Shown here one piece after another: positions 8,094 through 16,938 of a DNA stretch of 44,076 bases. Below the pieces are notes generated by a model. That model saw only the letters and a list, made by a program, of their open reading frames with translations, had not been told where the DNA came from and searched no databases. Both the position numbers and the translations under genes were made by a program. The DNA lies in assembly GCA_903916735.1 (NCBI GenBank), contig CAIWXX010000155.1, forward strand, positions 1 to 44,076, given 5' to 3'. Source of the DNA: an uncultured Acidobacteriota bacterium. Its GTDB lineage: Bacteria; Acidobacteriota; CAIWXX01. Numbering within the stretch: the stretch's first letter is position 1; each line of letters opens with the position of its first letter.

Positions 8094-8669
8094 TTAGCTG
8101 TTACCGGAGTCCTTGCCGGATTCAATATCGCCGATCTGCGATCCGGCCGTATAGCGTCCATCTTCAATAAAAATATCCATATCGTCACCCTCACCGCCCG
8201 GGATCTGATCGGCTCCGAAGCAAGCCAGCGAATAAGAAGTTCGCCCGCGTTTTTCGGATAGGTACAGATACGCCCGCCCCCACGGATCCTTGATGACTCT
8301 TTTGACATACGTTGGCATGAGCTGCGATATCGAGTCGGGATAGACATTGGCGTGACCCCGGTACATCTCACAGGCACGCGCAATCTCACGCAGATCCGCT
8401 TTGACGGTGAGCTGCTTTGAATACTGATCAATCTGCGCCGCATCTTCGTAAAATACCAGATCCTTTTTGGCCTTCACAGCCCACTCAGTTGCCGGATAGC
8501 GATCCTGCACATCCTTGAAGACCTCAATGGCCTCCTGCATCTTTTTCTGACGCACGAGTTCCACGCCCTCAAAATATCGATCCTTGGCCCTGTCCTCCTT
8601 CTTCTTACCGCACTGGCAGAGAAGGCCGACTCCGAGCAGAAGCACCATCATGATACGAGCGAAGCGCAT
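8094..8669 (-). CDS. GspG-like C-terminal domain protein with TPR-like segment
   Basis: A 191-residue exported protein. It has a basic start, a hydrophobic run ending in VGLLCQCGKK, then a TPR-like helix pair (YFEGVELVRQKKMQEAIEVF, about residues 32-65). The C-terminal domain is like that of type II secretion major pseudopilin GspG. It shows YPDSISQLMPTYVKRVIKDPWGRAY (in parts YPDSISQLMP and VKRVIKDPWGRAY), then SLACFGADQIPGGEGDDMDI. The K-D-P-W-G-x-x-Y and S-x-G-A-D-x-x-x-G-G-x-G-D-x-x-D-I motifs form the calcium-binding loop of GspG. The prepilin peptidase site and long N-terminal helix are absent. The lipobox is not canonical but two cysteines sit where lipidation would be expected. Start ATG 8669 is chosen over 8684 because GGAGG lies six bases upstream. 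Confidence 0.75.
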   Translation of the reverse strand: MRFARIMMVLLLGVGLLCQCGKKKEDRAKDRYFEGVELVRQKKMQEAIEVFKDVQDRYPATEWAVKAKKDLVFYEDAAQIDQYSKQLTVKADLREIARACEMYRGHANVYPDSISQLMPTYVKRVIKDPWGRAYLYLSEKRGRTSYSLACFGADQIPGGEGDDMDIFIEDGRYTAGSQIGDIESGKDSGNS

Positions 8670-8731
8670 GGCAATCCTCCACATTTCACTATATCACGAC
8701 TGTGATCACAACATCCCTATCGCATTCCACG

Positions 8732-9490
8732 CTATCGTGGCCGCTCCTCGACCTCTCCCGTCATTGGGACGAACCGGACAGGAGTGATCTTACGTTCGAT
8801 AGTCCGAGTGCCTTCCTTCCTGATGAGCACCAACTCCTGGTGGTATTCTCCGACCGGGATGACCAGCCGCCCGCCGTCCTTAAGTTGCTCGATAAGCGGC
8901 GGCGGCACATGATCAGGTGCGGCTGTGACAATAATGGCGTCAAATGGCACCGCCTCAGGCCAGCCTCGATATCCATCGCCGCATCGGACGTTCACATTCA
9001 TGATGCCCAAATCGTGAAGCCTCTCCCTGGCACGATCCGCCAGTTGGCAGATGATTTCGATTGAAAAGACATGAGCATCCAGTGCCGCGAGCACAGCGGC
9101 CTGGTATCCGGATCCTGTCCCGACCTCCAGCACTTTTTCGCCTCCCTGCAACTCCAACAGCTGGCTCATGAGGGCGACGATGTATGGCTGTGAAATCGTC
9201 TGACCATCGCCGATCGGCAGCGGGCGATCTTCGTATGCGTATGGTGCTTCGTTGACCGGAACAAACAAGTGCCGCTGCACCTGCCGCATGGCCTTCAGAA
9301 CGCGTGGATCATGGATGTCGCGCGTCAACAGCTGATCACGGACCATTTGTTCGCGCTGAATCGCATACCCCGGGGCGCCTCCGTCTTTATTCACCGCCCG
9401 CTCCCCGACATCAGAGCCGCCGCCACAGCCCAGGCAAGCCAGTAGACATCCACAGAAAACCGCCTCAATATGCCTTTGCGAAAAGGACAC
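8732..9490 (-). CDS. pcm: Protein-L-isoaspartate O-methyltransferase, apparently exported
   Basis: A 252-residue enzyme that uses S-adenosylmethionine to methylate isoaspartyl residues and so starts repair of damaged proteins. Seen are the family's QREQMVRDQLLTRDI start, DGQTISQPYIVALMSQLLEL, the SAM-binding VLEVGTGSGYQAAVLA, and the C-terminal strand with GGRLVIPVG. The core is normal length. Unusually it is preceded by a hydrophobic cysteine-rich leader (AVFCGCLLACLGCGGG) that looks like a lipoprotein or secretion signal. GTG 9490 is selected because AAGGAGG lies nine bases upstream (9500-9506, within proS). An ATG at 9538 is also in frame. The gene overlaps the proS stop by 26 bases, indicating translational coupling. 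Confidence 0.88.
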   Translation of the reverse strand: MSFSQRHIEAVFCGCLLACLGCGGGSDVGERAVNKDGGAPGYAIQREQMVRDQLLTRDIHDPRVLKAMRQVQRHLFVPVNEAPYAYEDRPLPIGDGQTISQPYIVALMSQLLELQGGEKVLEVGTGSGYQAAVLAALDAHVFSIEIICQLADRARERLHDLGIMNVNVRCGDGYRGWPEAVPFDAIIVTAAPDHVPPPLIEQLKDGGRLVIPVGEYHQELVLIRKEGTRTIERKITPVRFVPMTGEVEERPR

Positions 9491-10940
9491 GGCTGATCGC
9501 CTCCTTGCCGCAAAAAACGCACGTGCCTTTTTCCTCATCTGCTCCGAATGGGATGACCCGGATCGTCGCGGATGTCTTTTCCTTGACCGCCGTCTCGCAC
9601 TCCGCGCTCCCGCACCAGAAGCATCGGAGGAAGCCCGGCCGGCTTTCCATCATTTCCTCAAAGACGGGAAACGTATCTACATTTGTAGTATTTTTATCAC
9701 GAAATTCACAGGCCTTCCGGAAGAGTGCATCCTGAACCTGCTCCAACATCGCCGTTAGTCTTGATTCGAGGCCTTCCATCGGCACGAACGCTTTCTCCCG
9801 GTTGTCACGCCGGACGAGAACCACTTGTTTCTTTTCAATATCCTTCGGGCCGATCTCGCACCGCACCGGCACGCCTCGCATTTCCCAATCGGCGAACTTC
9901 CACCCGGGAGTATAGTTATCGCGATCATCGAGCTTGCAGCGAATGCCGGCGGCACGCAGCTTTTCGAGCAGCGAGCGGGCATGAGGCAGAACTGTTTCTT
10001 TCCAATTCCCCGCCGAAATGGGGACGATGATCACCTGGATTGGAGCCACATGCGGCGGCACGATCAGTCCCGAATCATCCCCATGCGTCATGATGATGGC
10101 ACCGACGAGCCGCGTGGACACGCCCCAACTTGTCGACCAACCATATTGCATTTGCTGGTTTTCGTCCTCGAACCTGATGTCGAATGCTTTGGCAAAATGC
10201 TGGCCAAGATTATGGGATGTGCCTGCCTGCAAGGCACGCCCATCGGTCATGAGGGCCTCAATGGCATACGTTTGCAGAGCGCCTGCGAAACGCTCGCGTT
10301 CCGTCTTCAATCCCTTCACAACAGGAATCGCCAGTTCAGTTTCGACAAACTCCCGATATATTTCGAGAATACGCAGAGTCTCATCCTGAGCTTCTTCTGC
10401 GGTCGCGTGAACCGTATGGCCCTCCTGCCAGAGGAATTCTGTCGTTCGCAGAAACGGCCGTGTGACTTTTTCCCATCGAACCACGTTCGCCCATTGATTA
10501 ATGAGGATGGGTAGGTCGCGGTACGAGCGAACCCACTTCGCGTACATCGGGCAAATAATCGCCTCGGATGTCGGGCGAATCGCGAGCGGCTCCTCGAGTT
10601 CCTCGTTTCCTCCCCTCGTCACCCACGCCACTTCAGGAGCGAACCCCTTCACATGTTCCGCTTCCTTCTTCAGAGCGCTCTCGGGGATGAAGAGTGGGAA
10701 ATAGGCATTTTCATGGCCAGAATCCTTAATGCGCCGGTCGAGCAGGTCCCGCGCACGTTCCCAGATTCCATAACCATACGGCCGGATGATCATGCACCCT
10801 TTGACGCTTCCGTAGTCAGCAAGCTCCGCCTTGCGCACAACATCCAGATACCATTTCGAAAAATCCTCGGCTTTTGGCGTAATTTCAGATACCCAACGTT
10901 TATCCAATGAGACGTTCTCCTTCACAACATAGGATGGCAT
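9465..10940 (-). CDS. proS: Prolyl-tRNA synthetase, archaeal/eukaryotic type
   Basis: A 491-residue class II aminoacyl-tRNA synthetase that charges tRNA-Pro. It starts FSKWYLDVVRKAELADYG, and shows motif 2 around WEKVTRPFLRTTEFLWQEGH and the class-specific GLKTERERFAGA. The anticodon-binding domain begins near VAPIQVIIVPI. A C-terminal zinc-like domain has paired CxxC clusters (CFWCGSAEC and CVFCGKE) and the terminal tyrosine usual for this type. The editing insertion of the long bacterial form is absent, so this is the short archaeal/eukaryotic form that some bacteria use. ATG 10940 is preferred to 10970 because homology begins there. No clear Shine-Dalgarno is seen. Its 3' end carries the ribosome-binding site and start of pcm. 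Confidence 0.93.
   Translation of the reverse strand: MPSYVVKENVSLDKRWVSEITPKAEDFSKWYLDVVRKAELADYGSVKGCMIIRPYGYGIWERARDLLDRRIKDSGHENAYFPLFIPESALKKEAEHVKGFAPEVAWVTRGGNEELEEPLAIRPTSEAIICPMYAKWVRSYRDLPILINQWANVVRWEKVTRPFLRTTEFLWQEGHTVHATAEEAQDETLRILEIYREFVETELAIPVVKGLKTERERFAGALQTYAIEALMTDGRALQAGTSHNLGQHFAKAFDIRFEDENQQMQYGWSTSWGVSTRLVGAIIMTHGDDSGLIVPPHVAPIQVIIVPISAGNWKETVLPHARSLLEKLRAAGIRCKLDDRDNYTPGWKFADWEMRGVPVRCEIGPKDIEKKQVVLVRRDNREKAFVPMEGLESRLTAMLEQVQDALFRKACEFRDKNTTNVDTFPVFEEMMESRPGFLRCFWCGSAECETAVKEKTSATIRVIPFGADEEKGTCVFCGKEAISRVLFAKAY
9500..9506 (-). promoter_or_regulatory. Ribosome-binding site deciding the pcm start
   Basis: AAGGAGG on the minus strand, nine bases upstream of GTG 9490 and inside the proS reading frame. 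It favours the short pcm start over ATG 9538, which has no comparable site. Confidence 0.75.
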
Positions 10941-11335
10941 GAGTCTACCGCCGGCTGACGCCAGGGTCAAGGCGGGGCTGGGATTTCAAGGGATGACAAA
11001 AGGGAAAATCTCCTCGTGCTCAATGGATACACGGTGAAATGGAAAATGCAAATGACAAAGTACAGGTGGCTATAGATGCAATCCGCCATTTGCACTTTGC
11101 AATCATCACGCCAACCCCTCATCCCCCAGCCTCTAGTCCCTAACGCGGCATGGCCGCAACCAAACAAGATGGCTTCGACAACCATCGCACCCGAACCTCT
11201 CAGGAATGCAGGAAGAAATGAAAGCAGGAACGGATTTTTATTTCGACCAGCGGTGCGCATTCCTTTCTTCCCGGCTTCCTGAGAGGAATTCACGATTATG
11301 CCTGATCACAACTTTTGCCATTTTGTGCACAGATT
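10941..11335. other. Intergenic region with small inverted repeats
   Basis: A minus-strand open frame crosses this region but has no domain signature and unlikely composition. It contains TGCAAATG near 11046 and its inverse CATTTGCA near 11090, in a T/G/A-rich context. It could encode a small transcript leader for proS, but nothing firmer is supported. Confidence 0.4.
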
Positions 11336-12535
11336 TCACCGATCAGATACTAAACCCTCCATAAACACATGTTCCTTCATCAACTGGATGAAGAGCGTGA
11401 AAGCCTGAGCCTGCTTCCGTTTGAAGACATGCAGTCCGATTTCGATGCAGAACCAACCCAGATAGACGAAGATGATCACAAACCGCGACTGCGGGATACA
11501 GAACTGGGTCAGCCAGAGGACGAAGAGCCCGGCGGCTTCATACCATGAGAAGCGCATATTCAGCATCAGGATGAAGCCAAGTGCCGACTGGACAATCGTC
11601 AATGCAATTTCGTGGAGATGCATTGTGTCGAAAACGATAGGGATATTCGCATGAGAGCTCCAGCAGAACACAATCGGAATCATCGCAACGAGCACCGTCC
11701 ATTGGTTGATGTTGGATGAGACCATGTTCATGAGCGCCATGGGAGCGCCGGTCACCTTCCTCGCCCAGTAGAATGCCGACACTTTTTCCGGGAACTCGGA
11801 GACGAATGGAGCAATCCACTGGATGAAAACAAATTGCGAGACGCCGGCGGCAATGGCCAGAGCTTTTAGCGACATCACAAACGGCGCGGCAAGAAAATAA
11901 ATGAGCAGGCCGCCTGATGCGAAAAGGCTGATGATAATCGTGTTGCGAACTCGAGGCGCATAACTCAACACCGTGCGCGGAACATACTCCATATCTTCAA
12001 CCGCTTCTTGATCGACCGATGGAATCTTATTCAGAATAAAGAGATAGGCACTGTAGAGGATGAATAGTACCGCCGAATCGACGAGAGTCAATGTCCCCTT
12101 GCAGAGAATCCACAGAAAATAGATCAAAGGCAGAAACAGAGCCATCACATTGATCGAGTGCTCTTTATCAAGAACTATTTCGCGCAGTGGTGTGCCATGC
12201 TTGCGGCGGTGAAAGAAGGCGGCTGTCACATAGATCAATGGCCAGCCAAGGCCGACGAGCAGCCGCAATGATCCTGTGAAATTGGCTGTCAGATTCGGCA
12301 CATCGCGATTCCAGGCAATGACCGCTTCAACGGCGAACTCAGGCAGAGTCTGCAGCCATGCCAGAATGGCGAGAGCCATCCCTTGTGAGACGACAAATTG
12401 AGCGCATTCAGCGCCCCACGCAATCAGCATGGATGCCCCAACCATGGAAGGGAATGTCCAAAGGGCGGACAATCCGTGAGCGCTTGATGAGGCGGCGATG
12501 ACGGCTATTTTTTTTGCGGCAAGTGCCAATTTCAT
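11336..12535 (-). CDS. Sodium/calcium exchanger family membrane protein
   Basis: A 399-residue inner-membrane protein with about ten hydrophobic spans and two related halves. Each half holds an alpha-repeat-like segment with acidic residues in a membrane helix: LAWLQTLPEFAVEAVIAW in the first, and APFVSEFPEKVSAFYWAR followed by NMVSSNINQWTVL in the second. This is the pattern of the Na/Ca exchanger (CaCA) superfamily, where these acidic residues bind the cation. The central region between the halves is hydrophilic (about residues 170-190). Ion specificity is not deducible. It follows nadB on the same strand after a 79-base gap. The start ATG 12535 has a purine-rich AAAGAAG immediately upstream. 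Confidence 0.82.
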   Translation of the reverse strand: MKLALAAKKIAVIAASSSAHGLSALWTFPSMVGASMLIAWGAECAQFVVSQGMALAILAWLQTLPEFAVEAVIAWNRDVPNLTANFTGSLRLLVGLGWPLIYVTAAFFHRRKHGTPLREIVLDKEHSINVMALFLPLIYFLWILCKGTLTLVDSAVLFILYSAYLFILNKIPSVDQEAVEDMEYVPRTVLSYAPRVRNTIIISLFASGGLLIYFLAAPFVMSLKALAIAAGVSQFVFIQWIAPFVSEFPEKVSAFYWARKVTGAPMALMNMVSSNINQWTVLVAMIPIVFCWSSHANIPIVFDTMHLHEIALTIVQSALGFILMLNMRFSWYEAAGLFVLWLTQFCIPQSRFVIIFVYLGWFCIEIGLHVFKRKQAQAFTLFIQLMKEHVFMEGLVSDR

Positions 12536-12614
12536 CTTCTTTGAACCCCCGATTTAAATGCCCTCCGGATCGCACATGTCCGGACAGGAGAGATCCTTCT
12601 CGACTGCAGTCTCT

Positions 12615-14168
12615 TCACGCCGGCTCATCGAAATCCGCGAGCATAATGAGACTATGCTTTTTCCCTGTTCGATTATCCTTCTTCGGGAAGTCTTTGCGAA
12701 AATGCGCGCCGCGGCTTTCCTGGCGACGGAGTGCGGAAGAAGCGATGAGCCCGGCGACTTGCAGCATGTTCTTCAGTTCCAGCTCACTTCTGATGCGTCG
12801 TGGCGAAAGACTCTGATTCATCATCCTAATGGCCGCTGCCGCGGCGGCCAAATCGCATCCGTTTCGGACAATGCCGACTTTTTCGGTCATGAGTTTCTTC
12901 AGACGCGCCAATCCTGGCGCCCCCTTCCTCTGGACAGGGTTCCCGATCCGAAGTGGTTCAATCCGTGCTTCTGGAAGCCGATCAGCAAGTATCGCTTCCG
13001 CTGCGCGTGCTCCGAAAACAAGCCCTTCAAGCAACGAGTTGCTCGCCAGACGATTCGCGCCATGTACCCCTGTACAAGCAACTTCGCCTGCTGCATAAAG
13101 CCCGCGCAGGGAAGTCCTTCCCTGCAAATCCGTTCGAACACCTCCCATCATGTAATGAGCTGCAGGTCGAACCGGAAGAAGCACTCGAGTAATATCGAGC
13201 CCGTATTTTCGGCAGGTCTGATAAATGCGCGGAAAACGTTTGCGGATGAAACTAGGCCGAAGCCGCGTCAGATCGAGGTAGACGCAATTGGAGTGGGTCG
13301 CTGCCATTTCTGAAAAAATGGAACGGCTGACGATGTCGCGAGGGGCGAGTTCAGCTGCGTTGTGGTAGGTCCTCATGAAAGCCTCACCCTTGCGGTTCAC
13401 AAGGACCGCTCCCTCGCCTCTCACCGCTTCCGAGATCAGAAAATTCGGAGCGCCCTCAAGAGAGAGCGCCGTTGGGTGAAACTGGACGAACTCCATGTCC
13501 TCGAGGACAGCGCCGGCGCGAGCGGCAATGCCCATTCCATCGCCCGTAGCGCCATCCGGGTTGCTCGTCTCACGGTAAATCTGCCCAATGCCGCCGCTGG
13601 CCAGCATCACGGCCCGACCGATGAGCGCTCCAGCTCGATTCCCTTTGAAATTGAAATAAGAAATGCCAACGACACGCTCATCGACATCTTTCAGCAAATC
13701 CGCCGTGAATGTGTGTGGTAAAAAATGAATATTCTTTTCTTCGAGCGCGCGGGCGAGCAGCGCGCGAACAATTTCCTTGCCTGTCGAGTCGCCCTGAGCA
13801 TGCAGAATCCGATGGACTCGATGCGCTCCCTCCCGCCCAAAGCTGAATCGATCTCCACTCATGTCGAAATGCGCCCCCCACTGAATCAATTCCAGAAAGT
13901 ATTGCGGGCCTTCTTCCACGAGCACTTCAACGGCGCGGCGCAGGCATAACCCATCTCCGGCTGCCAGTGTATCCTGGATGTGAAATCTGATCTCATCCTC
14001 ATCAGAGAGTGCCACGGCAATGCCACCCTGAGCCAAACCGGAGGAACTCTCCGAGAGCCCACCCTTGCAGACAATCGCGACCGACCCACCCGTTGCCAGC
14101 GTCAGTGAGGCACGCAGGCCGGCAATGCCAGTCCCAATCACGATGTAATCAACCTGTTCGATCATCAT
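12615..14168 (-). CDS. nadB: L-aspartate oxidase
   Basis: A 517-residue FAD enzyme that oxidises L-aspartate to iminoaspartate, the first step of de novo NAD synthesis. The dinucleotide-binding motif is YIVIGTGIAGLRASL at the N-terminus, followed by SESSSGLAQGGIAVAL. Other signatures are MEFVQFHPTALSLEG, FLISEAVRGEGAVLVNR and the C-terminal FAD motif GLYAAGEVACTGVHGANRLA. The arginine-rich helical C-terminal domain is complete. These separate it from succinate dehydrogenase flavoprotein. ATG 14168 and 14165 are equally possible starts, with no obvious Shine-Dalgarno. nadA and nadC are not in the window, so quinolinate synthesis must be completed elsewhere. Confidence 0.95.
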   Translation of the reverse strand: MMIEQVDYIVIGTGIAGLRASLTLATGGSVAIVCKGGLSESSSGLAQGGIAVALSDEDEIRFHIQDTLAAGDGLCLRRAVEVLVEEGPQYFLELIQWGAHFDMSGDRFSFGREGAHRVHRILHAQGDSTGKEIVRALLARALEEKNIHFLPHTFTADLLKDVDERVVGISYFNFKGNRAGALIGRAVMLASGGIGQIYRETSNPDGATGDGMGIAARAGAVLEDMEFVQFHPTALSLEGAPNFLISEAVRGEGAVLVNRKGEAFMRTYHNAAELAPRDIVSRSIFSEMAATHSNCVYLDLTRLRPSFIRKRFPRIYQTCRKYGLDITRVLLPVRPAAHYMMGGVRTDLQGRTSLRGLYAAGEVACTGVHGANRLASNSLLEGLVFGARAAEAILADRLPEARIEPLRIGNPVQRKGAPGLARLKKLMTEKVGIVRNGCDLAAAAAAIRMMNQSLSPRRIRSELELKNMLQVAGLIASSALRRQESRGAHFRKDFPKKDNRTGKKHSLIMLADFDEPA

Positions 14169-14578
14169 AGTCAGAAACTCGATTCTAACATAAGGTTTGG
14201 CGGGAATCTTCAGCCGGTTGCCCGTTCTCAGTTATGAGTCCCTCTGAAAGCAACCAGCAATGTGGCTCGGCAGGTATTTTGCTCTTCCCGTTTTCCGATA
14301 TCGCGTGGTTGTTTAGACGGCAAGCCCGCGGCACGCCGTGATGAACATATCAGAGGGGTTTAAGGCACAGGGCGCCATGAGAGGCATGATAGCGACTCAG
14401 AAATCCGGCCGATTCCGAGACGCGACGGAGTCTTGCCATTTCATGCAAAGCCTTCGCCACCTTGACATCGAGGGCATTGTCTCTTCTCTCGGGTTTGATA
14501 TGCCTCGTGTGCTCAGCGATGCGCCTTCGCGTTCTTGCGACCTTGCGTCAAGCCGGAGTCTCCCAATCGATCCATTCG
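14169..14578. other. Intergenic region, possible gene remnant
   Basis: No supported gene. A minus-strand frame between stops (about 14547-14353) reads as an Arg/Lys-rich helical peptide containing LDVKVAKALHEMARLRRV, which looks protein-like. It has no start codon in a suitable place and no family I recognise. It may be a degraded small gene. Confidence 0.3.
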
Positions 14579-15472
14579 TCAAGGAGATTGAGCCGGCGGC
14601 AGTGGCTCGGTGATTTCCGCTTCGATCGGCTGTTGCAGGATGAAAGTGAAGCCGGCGTTGGCCGGGATCATGACCTGATCCCCTTTGGTTAACAAAACAA
14701 CTCCAGTGCCGGTTCCGGCGCCGGCGACAGCACCAATGGCCGCGCCTTTTCCACCCCCAGCGATCGCTCCAATCACGGCTCCAAGGCCGGTTGTGATTCC
14801 AATTGTTGTGGCATCACGCTTGGTGGTACTTTTGGCTTGAGATGAAAAATCATCGGTGACAAGCTGAAAGAATTGCTCGCTGCCCGGCCGCCTGAGCTCT
14901 ATCAATGTGAACCCGATCTCGGCTCGGCCTTTCACTCGCCCAGGTTCCTTTGCCAGGATGACGCGCCCTGTGACGGAGCTCCCCGGAGGGGCGAAAATGC
15001 GATTATTCGATAGAATTGGGGTTTCCAGTATCAATCGAAATGTATCACCCACGAGGTTTTTATCGCTGCTGATGCGCTCGTCCGTGCGCACGTGCAACCG
15101 AGTCCCAGCCGGAATCTTCACTTTTTCAATGACTTTCAAACTGAGCGGAGGGCTTGATTGGCCCGATTTCACATTTGTGACGATGACATCATAATCACCG
15201 GCCGGCAACTTTTTCGGCAATTCCACCCGAATCGATTCAGGCGTGACCGCTGCCACCGACGCATCGTACGTGCCGACCTTGACTGCCAGCTCAGATGAAT
15301 CTTTTCCAAAATTTGAGCCGTCCAGCTTGATCGTCGATCCCGGTTGGATCTTCTTTGAGTCAACGTTGTCAATGTGAGGAGAAGGCTGCCGGCAGGCCGG
15401 GAGACCGCCGAGAGCGGTGAAGAGTGCCACAATCCATAATATTCGTATGGATACGGGAGTATGTGTCAACAT
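14579..15472 (-). CDS. IPT/TIG-domain lipoprotein with glycine zipper
   Basis: A 297-residue predicted lipoprotein. The signal peptide ends in a lipobox GLPAC. It is followed by an IPT/TIG immunoglobulin-like domain (about residues 35-110, with IQPGSTIKLDGSNFGKD as its first strands). A second beta-rich domain begins PAGTRLHVRTDERISSD. A glycine-zipper stretch (TTGLGAVIGAIAGGGKGAAI) follows, like those in outer-membrane-associated lipoproteins. Function is unknown, with an envelope structural role inferred. ATG 15472 is chosen because GGAGG lies about ten bases upstream. The protein would be anchored to a membrane facing the periplasm. Confidence 0.78.
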   Translation of the reverse strand: MLTHTPVSIRILWIVALFTALGGLPACRQPSPHIDNVDSKKIQPGSTIKLDGSNFGKDSSELAVKVGTYDASVAAVTPESIRVELPKKLPAGDYDVIVTNVKSGQSSPPLSLKVIEKVKIPAGTRLHVRTDERISSDKNLVGDTFRLILETPILSNNRIFAPPGSSVTGRVILAKEPGRVKGRAEIGFTLIELRRPGSEQFFQLVTDDFSSQAKSTTKRDATTIGITTGLGAVIGAIAGGGKGAAIGAVAGAGTGTGVVLLTKGDQVMIPANAGFTFILQQPIEAEITEPLPPAQSP

Positions 15473-15851
15473 GGTTTTTAGGCCTCCCATTCGATATTTT
15501 CAGGAAATGATAATCGATTTTCTTCGACGATCCAGTGATCCCCATCACTCTTCAAGGAAAAATTGGGTTGTGGCGCAGATCACATTGTGGAGAGGATGAG
15601 ATCAACCGGCTGCGATAAGGCCTGATTGGCCGGATTCTCCTCGCTGGGTCATGACATGCATATTGCACATCCGGAAGGAAAAGGGGCGGGCCCAAGGGAC
15701 TCAACCCCTCCAGCTACAATCAGGCACGACGCCGGTTCAGGAAAGGCCGGTGTCTCTTGGCTCCGACCCTTTCTGAAGCCCTGACCCATGGCCGGTTCGA
15801 TGCGAAAAATTATTCTACATTTGTAGATTTTTGATAACTCGCAGAAAATGA
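15473..15851. other. Intergenic region upstream of the IPT lipoprotein gene
   Basis: No gene is supported. It includes one regulatory-looking interrupted palindrome at 15815-15826 (listed separately). It otherwise shows no RNA gene or terminator that I can identify. Confidence 0.5.
15815..15826. promoter_or_regulatory. Possible BlaI/CopY-type operator
   Basis: CTACATTTGTAG is an interrupted palindrome with the TACA-N2-TGTA core recognised by BlaI/MecI/CopY repressors. It lies in an intergenic region between the end of the LolA-like gene and the IPT lipoprotein gene, about 340 bases upstream of the latter's start. No BlaI-family gene is in the window. The same 12 bases occur once more inside proS at 9677-9688. 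Confidence 0.4.
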
Positions 15852-16661
15852 TCAGCCGAATTTGTGGAAGTCGCTCATCCGTGTCTCCCACCGCGCATGC
15901 ATCCCGGAGAAGAGCTTGCGCCCTTTCATCAAGCCGGCAACGTGCGTCGGCAACCAGTTTGTGGCATCGAGCCGGATCATTTCAAGCTGCATACGAAATT
16001 CCGTCAGTTTCCCCAACAAACCCCAGCCCAGTTTGACCTCGGCCTGGAGTCTCGCATCCAGCTTGACAATCTCGTATTCCTGCTCATCGATCCAGATTGT
16101 CCCGGCGAGATTGCTGATGACCTTATCGGCGATCCCTCTGTAGGAATCCGAACCCCCCTTGGGCGCGTATGCAATGACATAGGCCTGCCGGCCGTTCAGC
16201 GACTCCTCGCCTTTCAATATTAACCGGAATCGGCCAATCAGTCTCTCATCGAGGGTGACCGAGTTATCAACGTTTGATTCAGATCGTTTTTGGGATGACT
16301 TCGAGCGGAAATCATTCTCCCGCTTTTCTTCCTTCCGCTGGTCGGCGGCGGAAAGCGGCTTCCCGTCCTTCGATGTTTGTTTGGCGAATAGTTGGCCATC
16401 GATCGGGAAGAGATCCAAGGTTTGTTCATGGTGCTCCTTCACCGACCCATTTTCATTGAGCTCTTCTTCCATATCGACCTGCCGAAACGCGTAGACCATT
16501 TGAAGCTTATCCTTCCTGGCCTGCTTCTCATGCGCCACAACACGCTTCATGATCTCTTCGGGAGACGGAGTGGCCTGATTTGGTTCAGTTGAGTGGACTG
16601 AGACAGGGCGCAGGCATGCAAATGTGAAAAAGATAACCATTGGAGCCAGGAATTTCTTCAT
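15852..16661 (-). CDS. Secreted protein, outer-membrane-lipoprotein-sorting-like
   Basis: A 269-residue protein with a signal peptide (MKKFLAPMVIFFTFACLRPV). The charged middle section includes an unusual K/E/R/S-rich stretch (about residues 105-135). A beta-rich C-terminal half contains GRFRLILKGEESLNGRQAYV, IWIDEQEYEIVKLDARL and WLPTHVAGLMKGRKLF. This strand pattern, with ligand-binding half-barrel spacing and an I-x-I-D-x-x-x-x-x-V/I-x-K-L-x-A motif, resembles LolA/LolB-fold proteins. Exact family is uncertain. ATG 16661 follows a GAGAGAAG purine run. An in-frame ATG at 16739 would destroy the signal peptide. Confidence 0.7.
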   Translation of the reverse strand: MKKFLAPMVIFFTFACLRPVSVHSTEPNQATPSPEEIMKRVVAHEKQARKDKLQMVYAFRQVDMEEELNENGSVKEHHEQTLDLFPIDGQLFAKQTSKDGKPLSAADQRKEEKRENDFRSKSSQKRSESNVDNSVTLDERLIGRFRLILKGEESLNGRQAYVIAYAPKGGSDSYRGIADKVISNLAGTIWIDEQEYEIVKLDARLQAEVKLGWGLLGKLTEFRMQLEMIRLDATNWLPTHVAGLMKGRKLFSGMHARWETRMSDFHKFG

Positions 16662-16938
16662 TACGCTTCTCTCTCTTTCTTGATATTCTCGCTGAACGGT
16701 CCATTTCTCATAAAGTTCCGCTGCCAATCCTGATGACATGTAGAGGTTAGCAAAAAGAATGCCAATAGAAGTGGCTGTGTCAAAGTCCTGACAGGTATAA
16801 GAGTCACATTGAAAAAAGGCGCCTGGATTGAGTGTGAGTGTTCAAAAAAGTGAACACAACTGTCCACCCGTTGTCATAACGCAGAGCTGAGGCAGAATCG
16901 GCGCATTCCTTAATGCTTGGACTCGATCATGATCCATT

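Noticed and set aside
9677-9688. Operator-like palindrome inside proS as a working regulatory site
   Set aside because: It lies within a conserved coding region far from any start. Kept only as part of the two-copy observation.
10967-11293. Minus-strand open frame upstream of proS
   Set aside because: No ribosome-binding site or domain, and composition unlike its neighbours. Treated as intergenic.
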